DNA of 64,000 nt from Bacteroidota bacterium (GTDB lineage Bacteria > Bacteroidota > Bacteroidia > Bacteroidales > JAAUTT01): the NCBI GenBank assembly GCA_030706405.1, contig JAUZOO010000004.1, forward strand, positions 310,765 to 374,764. The letters are read 5' to 3'. The notes beneath the pieces are model-generated. The model did not search any database and was not told where the DNA came from. It saw only the letters and a program-made list of their open reading frames with translations. Within the stretch, counting starts at the first letter, position 1. Each line of letters starts with the position of its first letter. Positions 27,970 to 37,259 of this stretch are shown here, in pieces. The position numbers were made by a program, and so were the translations under genes.

Positions 27970-29610
27970 TTACGCCGTTAAAATTTGGGCAGCATCCTCT
28001 AAACCGAGCTCCTTAATCGATATTTCACGCATCTCAACCTTGCGAACTTTACCGGTTACGGTCATCGGAAATTCAGTAACAAACTTCCAATATCTGGGTA
28101 TTTTAAATGTAGCTATCTGTCCTTTGCAATAATCTTTAAGATCCTCGGTAGTAACATCGAAACAATCGCGAAGAATAACCCAAGCCATCACTTCTTCGCC
28201 GTATTTCTGATCGGGGACACCGATAACCTGAACATCGGCAACGGCTTCGTGGGTCATTATAAATTCTTCGATTTCGCGAGGCGCAATATTTTCCCCACCA
28301 CGAATGATAAGATCTTTGCTTCGGCCTACAATCTTAACATATCCGTCCTCGTCCATGATGCCAAGGTCGCCGGTATGCATCCAACGGTTAACGTCGAGCA
28401 CTTTGGCTGTTTCTGCGGGCATATCCCAATAACCAAGCATGACGGAATAACCACGGGTACAGATTTCACCGCGTTCGCCACGAGGAACAACATTTCCGTT
28501 ATCGGGATCAACAATTTTTATTTCAACATGCGGGTGCACCGTACCAATCGTAGCTACACGTTTTTCGAGCGGATCATTACAATGGCTTTGGGTGGACACG
28601 GGTGAAGTCTCCGTCATGCCGTAGCAAACGGTAACCTCGGTCATGTTCATCTTCGACTGTACTTGTTTCATAGCTTCTACCGGACAAGGCGACCCTGCCA
28701 TGATGCCGGTACGCAAGGTAGAAAAATTGTAATTCTTAAAATTGGGATGTTCCAATTCGGCTATGAACATGGTTGGCACGCCGTTTAACGAGGTACATTT
28801 TTCGTTTTGTACGGTTTGCATTACTTGTTCGGGTTCGAATACTTCGCCGGGAACTACCATGCACGACCCGTGGGTAATACATGCCAGGTTACAAAGCACC
28901 ATCCCGAAACAATGATAAAAAGGTACAGGGATACAAACCCTGTCTTTTTCGGTATACTTAAGACGTTCGCCAATAAAAAATCCGTTATTCAAAACGTTAT
29001 GGTGCGAAAGGGTTACTCCTTTAGGAAGGCCGGTTGTACCCGAAGTATATTGAATATTGACGGGATCGTCGAACTGTAATGAATTTTCGCGTTCTTCTAA
29101 TTCCTGGTCGGAAACCCGCTTACCTACTTCGATAAATTTTTCCCAGTCGCGTTCCATAATAATGGTACGTTTGGGGTATTCACAATCGGGACGGATATGG
29201 TTAAGGATTTCGACATAATCGGTTTTACGAAAATTATGAGCCGCAACTAACAGGCTTATTTTACTTTGCTCCAAGGCAAATTTAAGATCGGCAGCTTTAT
29301 AGGCAGGGTTAATATTTACCATGATAGCGCCCATACGAGCCGTGGCAAACTGCACCAACACCCATTCAAAACGGTTGGGAGCCCAAATACCAACGCGGTC
29401 GCCACGTTTAATGCCATAAGCCATGAGCGATTTGGCAACATCTCCTACCTGATCCCAAAGTTCCTTATAAGTTGCCCGGTAATCCTGCGATACAACTACT
29501 AAAGCTTCACTATCGCCATATTTTTCAACGGTTTTGCGCAAGCATTCACCAATGGTTTCTCCCTTCAGAGGAATATCACTTATTCCATGAGAGTACGACA
29601 AGTTTTGCAT
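27970..29610 (-). CDS. acyl-CoA synthetase (AMP-binding, long/medium chain)
   Basis: 546 residues. Activates fatty or other carboxylic acids to acyl-CoA through an acyl-AMP. P-loop [11 protein letters not shown] (about 188-198), [10 protein letters not shown] (about 330), [20 protein letters not shown] (quoted: [14 protein letters not shown]) with the hinge, and the catalytic Lys near the end in MTVTGKVRK. Resembles the ACSF2/FadD-like branch. Its presence next to the Etf/acyl-CoA dehydrogenase genes (500 bp away, divergent) fits fatty-acid use or remodelling. Confidence 0.9.
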   Translation of the reverse strand: MQNLSYSHGISDIPLKGETIGECLRKTVEKYGDSEALVVVSQDYRATYKELWDQVGDVAKSLMAYGIKRGDRVGIWAPNRFEWVLVQFATARMGAIMVNINPAYKAADLKFALEQSKISLLVAAHNFRKTDYVEILNHIRPDCEYPKRTIIMERDWEKFIEVGKRVSDQELEERENSLQFDDPVNIQYTSGTTGLPKGVTLSHHNVLNNGFFIGERLKYTEKDRVCIPVPFYHCFGMVLCNLACITHGSCMVVPGEVFEPEQVMQTVQNEKCTSLNGVPTMFIAELEHPNFKNYNFSTLRTGIMAGSPCPVEAMKQVQSKMNMTEVTVCYGMTETSPVSTQSHCNDPLEKRVATIGTVHPHVEIKIVDPDNGNVVPRGERGEICTRGYSVMLGYWDMPAETAKVLDVNRWMHTGDLGIMDEDGYVKIVGRSKDLIIRGGENIAPREIEEFIMTHEAVADVQVIGVPDQKYGEEVMAWVILRDCFDVTTEDLKDYCKGQIATFKIPRYWKFVTEFPMTVTGKVRKVEMREISIKELGLEDAAQILTA

Positions 29611-29833
29611 ATACCTTTCGTTTAATTTATGTTAAAAAACAGGCTTCCAAGTAAACAAAAAATTTCAGGAAAAGATACTAATTTCAAAAAAAAATGACCC
29701 GGGGCCAAAGCTGGGCTTCCATTGTAGCCACTAGGTCATAGAGGTATAAGCCCTGTTTGCATTAAGCCTTTCGAGGATATTTTGCAACAATAGCCATGGT
29801 ATGGGCGTCAACACAAAAAGCCCCGATATATCT

Positions 29834-30018
29834 CGTCCTGCAAGATTTCCACCCTTCCTTTTAAAGTTTTAGGCGTCCTGCGGTTTTTTTTACCCTTCCT
29901 TTTGAAAATTTGGCCGTCCTGCAAAATTTTTAGGCGTCCTGCGGGAGGGTTTGGGGTTTCCTGCTGGATTTTTTACCGTCCTGCAAGGTATTGACGCCTT
30001 CATTTTAAGTATTGAGGG
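29834..30018. repeat. degenerate 20-bp tandem repeat array (nine units)
   Basis: About nine units of 20-22 nt, most starting CGTCCTGC or CTTCCTTT and ending in a T-rich tract then ACC or AGG (CGTCCTGCAAGATTTCCACC is the first). Five units start exactly CGTCCTGC. They fill most of the 528-nt gap between the acyl-CoA synthetase and etfB genes, which face away from each other; the rest of the gap holds only the etfB promoter. Read on the other strand the core is GCAGGA, shared with the array at 25.1 kb. Confidence 0.75.
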
Positions 30019-30104
30019 GTATAAATTGAGTTAGGCCATACCATAAAACCCAACTACCCATATATTCAATAATTTTTACAAAATCGAAATATCCAATTTT
30101 ATTT

Positions 30105-30112
30105 TATATTTG
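30105..30112 (+). promoter_or_regulatory. -7 element of the etfB-etfA-acd operon
   Basis: TATATTTG matches TAnnTTTG, 26 nt upstream of the etfB ATG. The -33 region has no clear TTTG. Confidence 0.45.
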
Positions 30113-30138
30113 CCGATCTTAATTAAATACTGACTAAA

Positions 30139-31014
30139 ATGAATGGACTAAAAATTGTCGTTTTAGCTAAACAAGTTCCGGATACGCGCAATGTAGGGAA
30201 AGACGCGATGAAGGCCGATGGTACGGTTAACCGTGCAGCCCTTCCAGCGATTTTTAATCCCGAAGATCTCAACGCTTTGGAACAGGCTTTACGCTTAAAA
30301 GACCAATACCCCGGCACTACCATCACATTACTAACTATGGGCCCGGGCAGGGCTGCCGAAATTATCCGCGAAAGCATGTTCCGCGGCGCTGATGGAGGAT
30401 ATTTACTTACCGACCGCGCATTTGCCGGCTCGGACACCCTTGCCACTTCGTACGCCTTGGCTTGTGCCATCAAATCCATTGGCGAATTCGACCTGCTCAT
30501 CTGCGGGCGTCAGGCTATCGACGGCGATACCGCCCAAGTAGGTCCTCAGGTTGCAGAGAAATTAGGGATTCCACAAATAACTTATGCCGAAGCAATTCTT
30601 TCGGCCAACAACGGTTCTATTAAGGTAAAACGCCGCCTCGAACGTGGCGTAGAAGTAGCCGAAGGTAAGCTCCCGCTGCTGATAACCGTTAACGGTTCGG
30701 CTCCCGACTGCCGTCCACGCAACGCCAAACTCACCATGAAATACAAACGGGCAACCTCCATTTCGGAACGCCAGAACAATTCCGAAGATTATATTACCTT
30801 ATATAATGGACGTCCGTACCTCAATATTCCTGAACTTAACCTGAAAGACATTCAGGCTAACGATGCAGAAGTAGGACTCTCCGGGTCGCCCACCAAGGTT
30901 AAAAAAATCGAAAATGTCGTATTCCAAGTAAAAGAATCGAAAATACTTTCGACCTCCGACGAAGATATCGAAGGACTGATGGTCGAAATGATTTCAAACC
31001 ATACCATCGGATAA
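30139..31014 (+). CDS. etfB: electron transfer flavoprotein beta subunit, bifurcating-type loop
   Basis: 291 residues. With EtfA it binds FAD and passes electrons from acyl-CoA dehydrogenase. The N-terminus VVLAKQVPDT is typical. Residues 123-137 read GRQAIDGDTAQVGPQ; this DGDTAQVGP loop is the form found in electron-bifurcating ETFs of anaerobes, whereas mitochondrial-type ETFs have a different sequence there. The C-terminus holds a short extension (NVVFQVKESKILS). First gene of an operon with etfA (76-nt gap) and an acyl-CoA dehydrogenase. Confidence 0.93.
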   Translation: MNGLKIVVLAKQVPDTRNVGKDAMKADGTVNRAALPAIFNPEDLNALEQALRLKDQYPGTTITLLTMGPGRAAEIIRESMFRGADGGYLLTDRAFAGSDTLATSYALACAIKSIGEFDLLICGRQAIDGDTAQVGPQVAEKLGIPQITYAEAILSANNGSIKVKRRLERGVEVAEGKLPLLITVNGSAPDCRPRNAKLTMKYKRATSISERQNNSEDYITLYNGRPYLNIPELNLKDIQANDAEVGLSGSPTKVKKIENVVFQVKESKILSTSDEDIEGLMVEMISNHTIG

Positions 31015-31089
31015 TGACTGGTCCCGGTTTCAGGTTCTATCAAACCGAAACTTGACCTCTAATTAATCACAACAAACCGGATTATTACA

Positions 31090-32109
31090 ATGAATAACAT
31101 ATTTGTATATTGCGAGGTAGAAAACGGCATAGTTGCCGACGTTAGCCTCGAATTGCTCACCAAAGGCCGCAAGCTGGCTGATCAGCTTAACTGCCAACTC
31201 GAAGCCTTAGTTATTGGCTCGAACCTCAAAGGCGTTGAATCGCAGCTCTTCCCTTACGGGGTTGACCGCGTAAACATCGCCGACGACGCCCGTTTGGAGC
31301 CATACACCACATCGCCCCACACCTCCATTACCGTTAAACTTTTTCAGGAAGAAAAACCACAGATTGCGCTTCTGGGAGCTACCAGCATTGGTCGCGACTT
31401 AGGCCCGCGCGTTTCTTCGGCACTGCATAGCGGCTTAACCGCCGACTGTACCAGCCTCGAAATTGGCGGACACGAAGACAAAAAAGAAGGCAAGATTTAC
31501 GAAAACCTCCTTTACCAAATCCGCCCGGCTTTTGGTGGAAATATCGTTGCAACCATCATTAACCCCGACTGTCGCCCACAGATGGCCACCGTTCGCGAAG
31601 GTGTAATGAAAAAAGAAATTGTTTCAGAAACGTTTAAAGGCGAAGTTCGCGAGCTTAACGTAAACGATTACGTTTCGGAAGCCGACTTCGCGGTTAGCGT
31701 TATCGAGCGCCACATGGAAGCTTCGAAGGTAAACATCAAAAACTCGTCCATCATCGTTGCCGGAGGTTACGGCGTTGGGTCGCGTGAAAACTTTGCACTT
31801 CTCACCCAATTAGCCGAAGTTATTGGCGGCGAAGTAGGAGCTTCGCGTGCCGCTGTTGATGCCGGTTATGCCGACCACGACCGCCAGATTGGACAAACCG
31901 GGGTTACCGTTCGTCCAAAACTTTATATTGCCTGTGGCATTTCGGGTCAGGTACAGCATACTGCAGGTATGCAGGAATCGTCCATGATCATCTCTATAAA
32001 CACCGATCCCCAAGCACCAATTAACCAGATTGCTGACTATGTCATCAACGGCGACATTGCCGAGATCGTTCCCAAGATGATCAAATACTATAAGAAAAAC
32101 TCGAAGTAA
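31090..32109 (+). CDS. etfA: electron transfer flavoprotein alpha subunit
   Basis: 339 residues. N-terminal nucleotide-fold domain, C-terminal FAD domain with GYGVGSRENF (about 218-227), GASRAAVDAGYA and the FAD-binding GVTVRPKLYIACGISGQVQH (quoted: ACGISGQVQH). Partner of EtfB. It precedes the dehydrogenase gene by 19 nt, so the three are translated from one message. Confidence 0.95.
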   Translation: MNNIFVYCEVENGIVADVSLELLTKGRKLADQLNCQLEALVIGSNLKGVESQLFPYGVDRVNIADDARLEPYTTSPHTSITVKLFQEEKPQIALLGATSIGRDLGPRVSSALHSGLTADCTSLEIGGHEDKKEGKIYENLLYQIRPAFGGNIVATIINPDCRPQMATVREGVMKKEIVSETFKGEVRELNVNDYVSEADFAVSVIERHMEASKVNIKNSSIIVAGGYGVGSRENFALLTQLAEVIGGEVGASRAAVDAGYADHDRQIGQTGVTVRPKLYIACGISGQVQHTAGMQESSMIISINTDPQAPINQIADYVINGDIAEIVPKMIKYYKKNSK

Positions 32110-32128
32110 AATCCTAAAATTAACGGAA

Positions 32129-33835
32129 ATGGCTAATTTCTATACCGATAATAAAGATCTCAAATTCCACCTCGAACATCCTTTGATGAAAAAGATTGTT
32201 GACTTAAAGGAACGTGGATTTGAGGACAAAGATAAATATGATTACGCCCCCATTGATTTCGAAGATGCCATGGACAGCTATGACAAGGTACTCGAAATTG
32301 TTGGCGAAATCTGCGGCGACATCATCGGCCCCAACGCCGAATCTGTCGATCACGAAGGCCCCAGCGTTGTTGACGGTCGCGTGAAATACGCCCGCGGAAC
32401 ATCCGAAAACTTAGAAGCCCTCAAAAATGCAGGATTGATGGGCATTACCCTTCCCCGCGAGTACGAAGGCCTCAACTTCTCCTTGGTGCCTTACATCATG
32501 GCTGCCGACATTGTTTCGCGTGCCGATGCAGGCTTTGTTAACATCTGGGGACTGCAGGACTGCGCCGAAACAATCCACGAATTTGCCGACGAAGCTCAAA
32601 AAGCCCACTACCTGACCCGAGTTTCCAAAGGTGAAACCATGGCCATGGACCTCACCGAACCTGATGCCGGTTCCGACCTTCAGGCTGTGCAGCTCAAAGC
32701 TACTTTTAACGAAAAAGATGGCAAATGGTACCTCAACGGTGTAAAACGCTTCATCACCAATGGCGATGGCGACATTGCGCTGGTACTTGCTCGCTCCGAA
32801 GAAGGAACCAACGATGGCCGCGGCTTGTCGATGTTCATCTACGATCGTAACAAACCCGGCCTTACCGTTCGTCGTATCGAAAACAAACTGGGTATTAAAG
32901 GATCACCAACCTGCGAGTTAGTATTCAAAAATGCACCCGCTGAACTCTGCGGATCACGCCGTTTGGGACTTATCAAATACGTAATGTCGCTGATGAACGG
33001 TGCCCGTCTGGGTATCATCGCTCAGTCGGTAGGCGTTTCCGAAGCCGCTTATCGCGAAGCCCTTTCGTACGCCCATGAACGCAAACAGTTTGGAAAGGCC
33101 ATTATCGAATTCCCTGCCGTTTACGAAATGCTGGCGCTGATGAAAGCCAAACTCGACGCATCGCGTTCGATGCTTTACGAAACAGCCCGGTTTGTTGATA
33201 TCTACAAATCACTTACCCACATTTCAAAAAGCCGTAAACTCACCGACGAAGAAAAAGAAGAACTAAAACATTACAATAAAATTGCTGACGTTTACACTCC
33301 GCTGGGCAAAGGCCTTGCAAGTGAATTCTGTAACCAGCTGGCTTACGATGCCATTCAGATTCACGGAGGTTCGGGTTTCATGAAGGATTATCCGGTAGAG
33401 CGTATCTATCGCGATGCCCGTATCACTTCTATTTACGAAGGTACTACCCAGCTACAGGTGGTAGCAGCCATCCGCGGCGTAACAACAGGCACTTACCTGA
33501 AACAAATCCGCGAATACGAATCTCAACAAATCAAACCCGAATTTTTTGGCTTACGCCGTACACTCATTGGTATGACCGAAGATTACGAAAAAGCCGTAAA
33601 TTCTGTAGTTGACGCAAAGGATAACGAATATCTCGATTTCCATGCCCGCCGTTTGGTTGAAATGGCAGGAAACATCGTGATGGGATACCTTCTAATTAAC
33701 GACACCAATCGCGACGAATCATACCGTAAATCCGCCGAAGTATTTATCAAATGGGGACGTTCGGCCAATAAGGCCAATGCTGAGTTTATTGCCAATAGTT
33801 CTCTGGATGATTTGGGCAATTACAAGCAACAATAA
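32129..33835 (+). CDS. acyl-CoA dehydrogenase with C-terminal extension
   Basis: 568 residues, longer than the usual 380-400. N-terminal helical part, middle beta domain (TEPDAGSDLQAVQLKA; KRFITNGDGD) and FAD-binding C-terminal bundle (QFGKAIIEFPAVYEM; QIHGGSGFMKDYPVERIYRDARI), then YEGTTQLQ, followed by about 130 extra residues of helical sequence. The long form occurs in several anaerobic Bacteroidota beside etfBA. Oxidises an acyl-CoA and passes electrons to EtfAB; chain length not predictable. Confidence 0.92.
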   Translation: MANFYTDNKDLKFHLEHPLMKKIVDLKERGFEDKDKYDYAPIDFEDAMDSYDKVLEIVGEICGDIIGPNAESVDHEGPSVVDGRVKYARGTSENLEALKNAGLMGITLPREYEGLNFSLVPYIMAADIVSRADAGFVNIWGLQDCAETIHEFADEAQKAHYLTRVSKGETMAMDLTEPDAGSDLQAVQLKATFNEKDGKWYLNGVKRFITNGDGDIALVLARSEEGTNDGRGLSMFIYDRNKPGLTVRRIENKLGIKGSPTCELVFKNAPAELCGSRRLGLIKYVMSLMNGARLGIIAQSVGVSEAAYREALSYAHERKQFGKAIIEFPAVYEMLALMKAKLDASRSMLYETARFVDIYKSLTHISKSRKLTDEEKEELKHYNKIADVYTPLGKGLASEFCNQLAYDAIQIHGGSGFMKDYPVERIYRDARITSIYEGTTQLQVVAAIRGVTTGTYLKQIREYESQQIKPEFFGLRRTLIGMTEDYEKAVNSVVDAKDNEYLDFHARRLVEMAGNIVMGYLLINDTNRDESYRKSAEVFIKWGRSANKANAEFIANSSLDDLGNYKQQ

Positions 33836-33862
33836 TCGTAATATGACAAATATCACATACTT

Positions 33863-33890
33863 AAAAAGCCCCGATATTCGGGGCTTTTTT
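33863..33890 (+). terminator. terminator of the etf-acd operon
   Basis: AAAAAGCCCCGA - TAT - TCGGGGCTTTTTT, a 12-bp stem with a T6 tail, 27 nt past the acyl-CoA dehydrogenase stop. Confidence 0.92.
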
Positions 33891-33983
33891 GTCTTCTTAT
33901 AAGAATTTATAAAAATTATTTAATTTATTTTTAACTTTTTCTCAACCTTTGCGTAAAATTTGACCAAAGAGCAAAAATAAGGT

Positions 33984-34445
33984 ATGAAAAACTCAATTTT
34001 AAAGATGATTGAAGGTTTGAAAGGAAAAATCAAAAACAATCTCCTTGAAATCCAAAACAATCAAAAAGAGATTCGGAACGTTCTCAAACAACCGGCTTCT
34101 CAGGAAAGGTCAATTTATCTCGAAGAAAAATATCTAAAAAACAAGTCACTCCTTTCTGAAAATAACGACTTCATTAGTCTGCAGCTATCGTTGGCAAAAT
34201 TTTTGGATAAATATAATTATTCGGATCTTTTTGAGAACGAAATCACTCCCGGGCCAGTGGTCTCCAAACTGAGCGGATCGCAATACTTTGACATGACCAT
34301 CTCCGGAGCAATACCGTTTAATCAGGAACATCCCTATTTTCACGACGACGCTTTTTTCAACAAGCTTATGAAGCATTATGAGAATATTGAAGCTTATGAA
34401 GACTGCAATAAACTCATACAAGAACGATACTCGAATCCTGTGTAA
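33984..34445 (+). CDS. unknown small protein, first of a paralogous pair
   Basis: 153 residues, no signal or membrane segment. N-terminal helix with heptad-like spacing (LLEIQNNQKEIRNVLKQP), then KNKSLLSENNDFISLQ, a variable middle, and a conserved end YFDMTISGAIPFNQEHPYFHD (in part: PFNQEHPYFHDDAFF). The next gene at 34656 keeps the same three blocks in the same order (NKSLLIENNDFINLQ; HRHPYFNDSEFY). I recognise no family. Cytoplasmic, possibly coiled-coil, role unknown. Followed by its own terminator. Confidence 0.7.
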   Translation: MKNSILKMIEGLKGKIKNNLLEIQNNQKEIRNVLKQPASQERSIYLEEKYLKNKSLLSENNDFISLQLSLAKFLDKYNYSDLFENEITPGPVVSKLSGSQYFDMTISGAIPFNQEHPYFHDDAFFNKLMKHYENIEAYEDCNKLIQERYSNPV

Positions 34446-34461
34446 CAATCAGGCTGTTAAT

Positions 34462-34496
34462 AAAAAACGGGAACCTCAAAAAGGTTCCCGTTTTTT
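34462..34496 (+). terminator. terminator after the first paralogue
   Basis: AAAAAACGGGAACCT - CAAAA - AGGTTCCCGTTTTTT, 15-bp stem and T6 tail. It separates the two paralogues into two transcription units. Confidence 0.92.
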
Positions 34497-34655
34497 ATTA
34501 ACAATACCCGCCCTTCCTGAAGCCACTGAACATAAAGGGTCTAAAGTTATTAACCGACCCATTGTTAATAAGTCCTTTTTGAAAAAGAAGAATCTTCCCT
34601 TAATATTACTTTAAATATTAAACGCCCTATTTATCCGATAAAAGCCCAGGAACCC

Positions 34656-35123
34656 ATGAAAGACCTTTTCCAACAAACAATTGAAATGATGCGCCAACAT
34701 GTTTTGGAAAATCTTAAACTAATAAAAGCTAACGAAGCTGAAATCAGAAAAACATTAAGTTTTCCCGAATCTATGGAACGCACAAACGAACTAAGTCATT
34801 ACTATAACCAAAACAAATCGCTGCTAATCGAGAACAACGATTTTATCAACCTGCAGGTTAGCATTGTAAACCTGATGAATAAACATCAGCAAACTATCGA
34901 TAAATCGCCGAGAGTGCAAACACAAACGGTGACTATTCCCGAGCAGATTTTGACACGCGACGATTATTTCAGGCTTACCATTGAAGAAAATCTAGCCTAT
35001 GACCATCGGCACCCATATTTCAATGATTCGGAATTCTACAACGACCTGATTAATTATCTCAAAATTGAAGAAAATTATGAGCTATGCGCCAAACTGGTAA
35101 GTGTAAAAAAACAACTCATATAA
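34656..35123 (+). CDS. unknown small protein, second of a paralogous pair
   Basis: 155 residues. Shares with the gene at 33984 a helical N-terminus (NLKLIKANEAEIRKTLSFP), NKSLLIENNDFINLQ, and a C-terminal YFRLTIEENLAYDHRHPYFNDSEF (in part: DHRHPYFNDSEF). The middle differs. Tandem duplication of an unknown gene, each copy with its own terminator region. Converges with maf; the hairpin at 35132-35159 lies between. Confidence 0.7.
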   Translation: MKDLFQQTIEMMRQHVLENLKLIKANEAEIRKTLSFPESMERTNELSHYYNQNKSLLIENNDFINLQVSIVNLMNKHQQTIDKSPRVQTQTVTIPEQILTRDDYFRLTIEENLAYDHRHPYFNDSEFYNDLINYLKIEENYELCAKLVSVKKQLI

Positions 35124-35131
35124 AATTACAC

Positions 35132-35159
35132 ACCTGTCAGGCTAAAAACCCTGACAGGT
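35132..35159. terminator. hairpin between convergent genes (weak terminator)
   Basis: ACCTGTCAGG (35132-35141) pairs with CCTGACAGGT (35150-35159), loop CTAAAAAC. No long T run on either side, so termination may be partial. Confidence 0.5.
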
Positions 35160-35168
35160 ATTAGTCGG

Positions 35169-35759
35169 TTACCCCACCCTTTCACAAAACGCCTGAATTT
35201 CGGCATACAGCCGATGGGTAGGCAACCCCATAACATTAAAATAAGAACCTTCGATACGCTCCACGCCGACAAAACCTATCCATTCCTGTACACCGTAAGC
35301 TCCGGCCTTGTCGAAAGGTTTATACTTATCGACATAAAAGACAATTTCCTCATCTGTAAGCTCCCGGAAAAACACCTGGGTTTCATCGCAAAAACAATGC
35401 GAAATGCCTTTATAATTAAGACAAACGCCGGTATAGACGTAATGCATATTCCCCGAAAGCTTTTTTAGCATAGCAATAGCATCGTCTCGATCGGAAGGTT
35501 TACCAATCACCTCATTATTAAGCCACACAATGGTATCGGCCGTTACGAGCATTGCCCCATCAGGAATCTCCGAAGAATAAGCCTGCGCTTTAAGTTGAGA
35601 CAGATATACCGGAATTTCACCCGCTTTCAGATGGTCCGGGAAGACCTCATCGACATTGGGTGGTTGAACAATGTGTACCGGGAAGCCTAATTCCTTAAGC
35701 AATGCCCTGCGCCGTGGCGACTGCGACGCCAGCAATAATTCTATATTTTGTTTTATCAT
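35169..35759 (-). CDS. maf: Maf-family nucleoside triphosphate pyrophosphatase
   Basis: About 196 residues from ATG 35759 (MIKQNIELLLASQSPRRRALL); an upstream in-frame ATG at 35792 would overlap the previous gene and add residues absent from the family. SQSPRR (about 13-18), VTADTIVWLNNEVIGKP and TGVCL are the family motifs. Hydrolyses non-canonical or selected NTPs (dTTP, UTP in the YhdE type). Third gene of a minus-strand group DUF2520 - KdsC-like - maf. Confidence 0.92.
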   Translation of the reverse strand: MIKQNIELLLASQSPRRRALLKELGFPVHIVQPPNVDEVFPDHLKAGEIPVYLSQLKAQAYSSEIPDGAMLVTADTIVWLNNEVIGKPSDRDDAIAMLKKLSGNMHYVYTGVCLNYKGISHCFCDETQVFFRELTDEEIVFYVDKYKPFDKAGAYGVQEWIGFVGVERIEGSYFNVMGLPTHRLYAEIQAFCERVG

Positions 35760-35761
35760 AA

Positions 35762-36283
35762 TTACCAAACAAATGCTTCGGGGTGAAGCCACTGACCCTG
35801 AACACGCAATACCTGCTCAATCACATCGCGAACGCACCCTTCGCCACCGGTTTTATGCGAAATATACATCGATATTGATTTAATTTCTTCTACAGCATCG
35901 GCGGGACAGGTTGGCGCCCCTACCCTTTTAAGAATCTCGTAATCGGGCAAATCGTCGCCCATATACAGAATTTCTTCCGGTTTAAGGTCGTAACGCAAAA
36001 GAAAGTCGTTAAAATCTTCAATCTTATTATTCGATTTCAGATAAATATCAGTAATGCCCAAATTCTGAAAGCGGACGCGCACCTGCTCGGAATTGCCTCC
36101 GCTGATAATTGCAATCGGATATCCTTTTTTTACGGCATATTGAACCGCAAATCCGTCTTTAATATTCATAGATCGCATAAGCTCTCCGGAAGGATGAAGG
36201 ATTACATTATGCGAAAAAACGCCATCCACATCAAAAGCAAAAGCTTTTACGTGGTTCAGCACCTCTTTAAAATTCATACTCAT
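35762..36283 (-). CDS. KdsC-like HAD phosphatase (3-deoxy-D-manno-octulosonate-8-phosphate type)
   Basis: 173 residues with the DxD nucleophile pair Asp18/Asp20 in FAFDVDGVFS, the motif ISGG (about 60) and the acidic end GDDLPDYEILKRVGAP. Cap-less C0 HAD of the size of KdsC, which makes Kdo for lipopolysaccharide. In this phylum such a gene lies beside maf and the DUF2520 gene. It overlaps the preceding gene by 4 nt (ATGA), so translation is coupled. Kdo-8-P as substrate is inferred from family resemblance. Confidence 0.82.
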   Translation of the reverse strand: MSMNFKEVLNHVKAFAFDVDGVFSHNVILHPSGELMRSMNIKDGFAVQYAVKKGYPIAIISGGNSEQVRVRFQNLGITDIYLKSNNKIEDFNDFLLRYDLKPEEILYMGDDLPDYEILKRVGAPTCPADAVEEIKSISMYISHKTGGEGCVRDVIEQVLRVQGQWLHPEAFVW

Positions 36284-37074
36284 AAATTGTCTGCTTTTTC
36301 ATGAAGCATCTTAACAATGCTATTGCTGACAAAGGTATATAAATTTTGCCAGTCAGGGTTGGAGGCCAGCATCTCGATATGGTCGTTCATAACCTCCCGG
36401 TTATTACGGGCGGCCGGACCGGTTTGGGCTGTGGCCGGATTATCAAGTTCAATAGCTTTCATGGCTGTTTCCAAAATCAGCGGCTTCAGCACATCGAACA
36501 AAAAACCTGATTTCTCCAATAACTGTGCAGAAATTACATACAGATGGTTTACAAAATTATTGGCAAACACTGCCGAAAGATGCAGCTGTTTCCGACGAAA
36601 AGAATCGGCATGAATAACCTTCGGGCTCAATCGTAAAGCCAACGCCTCAACTACCAATAAATCTTCTGCCGAGTTTGCTTCCACAAAAAAGGGGGTCGAC
36701 TTAAAATCGACCGGCCGGAACCGGGAAAATGTCTGTAACGGATAAAGAACGCCATAACGCAAGGCTTTCCCGTTAAATACGTCCATGGGCATACTTCCGG
36801 AAGTATGCAGGGCCAGTTGTCCGGAAAACGAAATTTGGTTAATAATGCTTTCCAAACCACTATCGTTTAAGGCAAAAAGGAACACATCCGCCGACGAATC
36901 TATCGCTCCCAGGTCGGTAATTGGCTCGGCATTTACCTCAGCAGCCAGCGATTGCGCCGAAGCCAACGTACGGCTATATACCTGAACTATACGACACCCT
37001 GCCGACGACAATGCTCCGGCAAGATGCACTGCTACATTTCCAGCTCCTAAAAGTACAATCTTTGCAACCTTCAT
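36280..37074 (-). CDS. DUF2520 Rossmann-fold protein
   Basis: 264 residues. N-terminal nucleotide-binding fold with VLLGAGNVAVHLAGALSS (dinucleotide motif GAGNVAVHL), a second part rich in helices with AVFANNFVNHLY. The two-domain plan recalls the F420/NADP-dependent oxidoreductase-like proteins annotated DUF2520. No substrate is known. First of a three-gene operon with the KdsC-like phosphatase and maf. No residue anomaly seen. Confidence 0.8.
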   Translation of the reverse strand: MKVAKIVLLGAGNVAVHLAGALSSAGCRIVQVYSRTLASAQSLAAEVNAEPITDLGAIDSSADVFLFALNDSGLESIINQISFSGQLALHTSGSMPMDVFNGKALRYGVLYPLQTFSRFRPVDFKSTPFFVEANSAEDLLVVEALALRLSPKVIHADSFRRKQLHLSAVFANNFVNHLYVISAQLLEKSGFLFDVLKPLILETAMKAIELDNPATAQTGPAARNNREVMNDHIEMLASNPDWQNLYTFVSNSIVKMLHEKADNL

Positions 37075-37259
37075 CAGTTCAACTTAAAACAGGTCAAATA
37101 TAATCATAAAAGAGACCGGCATATCCGTTAAAATCATTGCAAACGCCGAAGACAGGCCAGTCTGGTCATTTTTTTCATTTTCCTTTTTGTTTCTCGTCAT
37201 TTGATTCCGATATTTGTTTACCGTTTCACCAATCCTGATTCGCCTAATTCTGAATTAGA

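Noticed and set aside
25051-30018. CRISPR arrays at 25.1 kb and 29.9 kb
   Set aside because: The repeats are diverged and contiguous with no unique spacers between constant repeats, and no cas gene is in the window.
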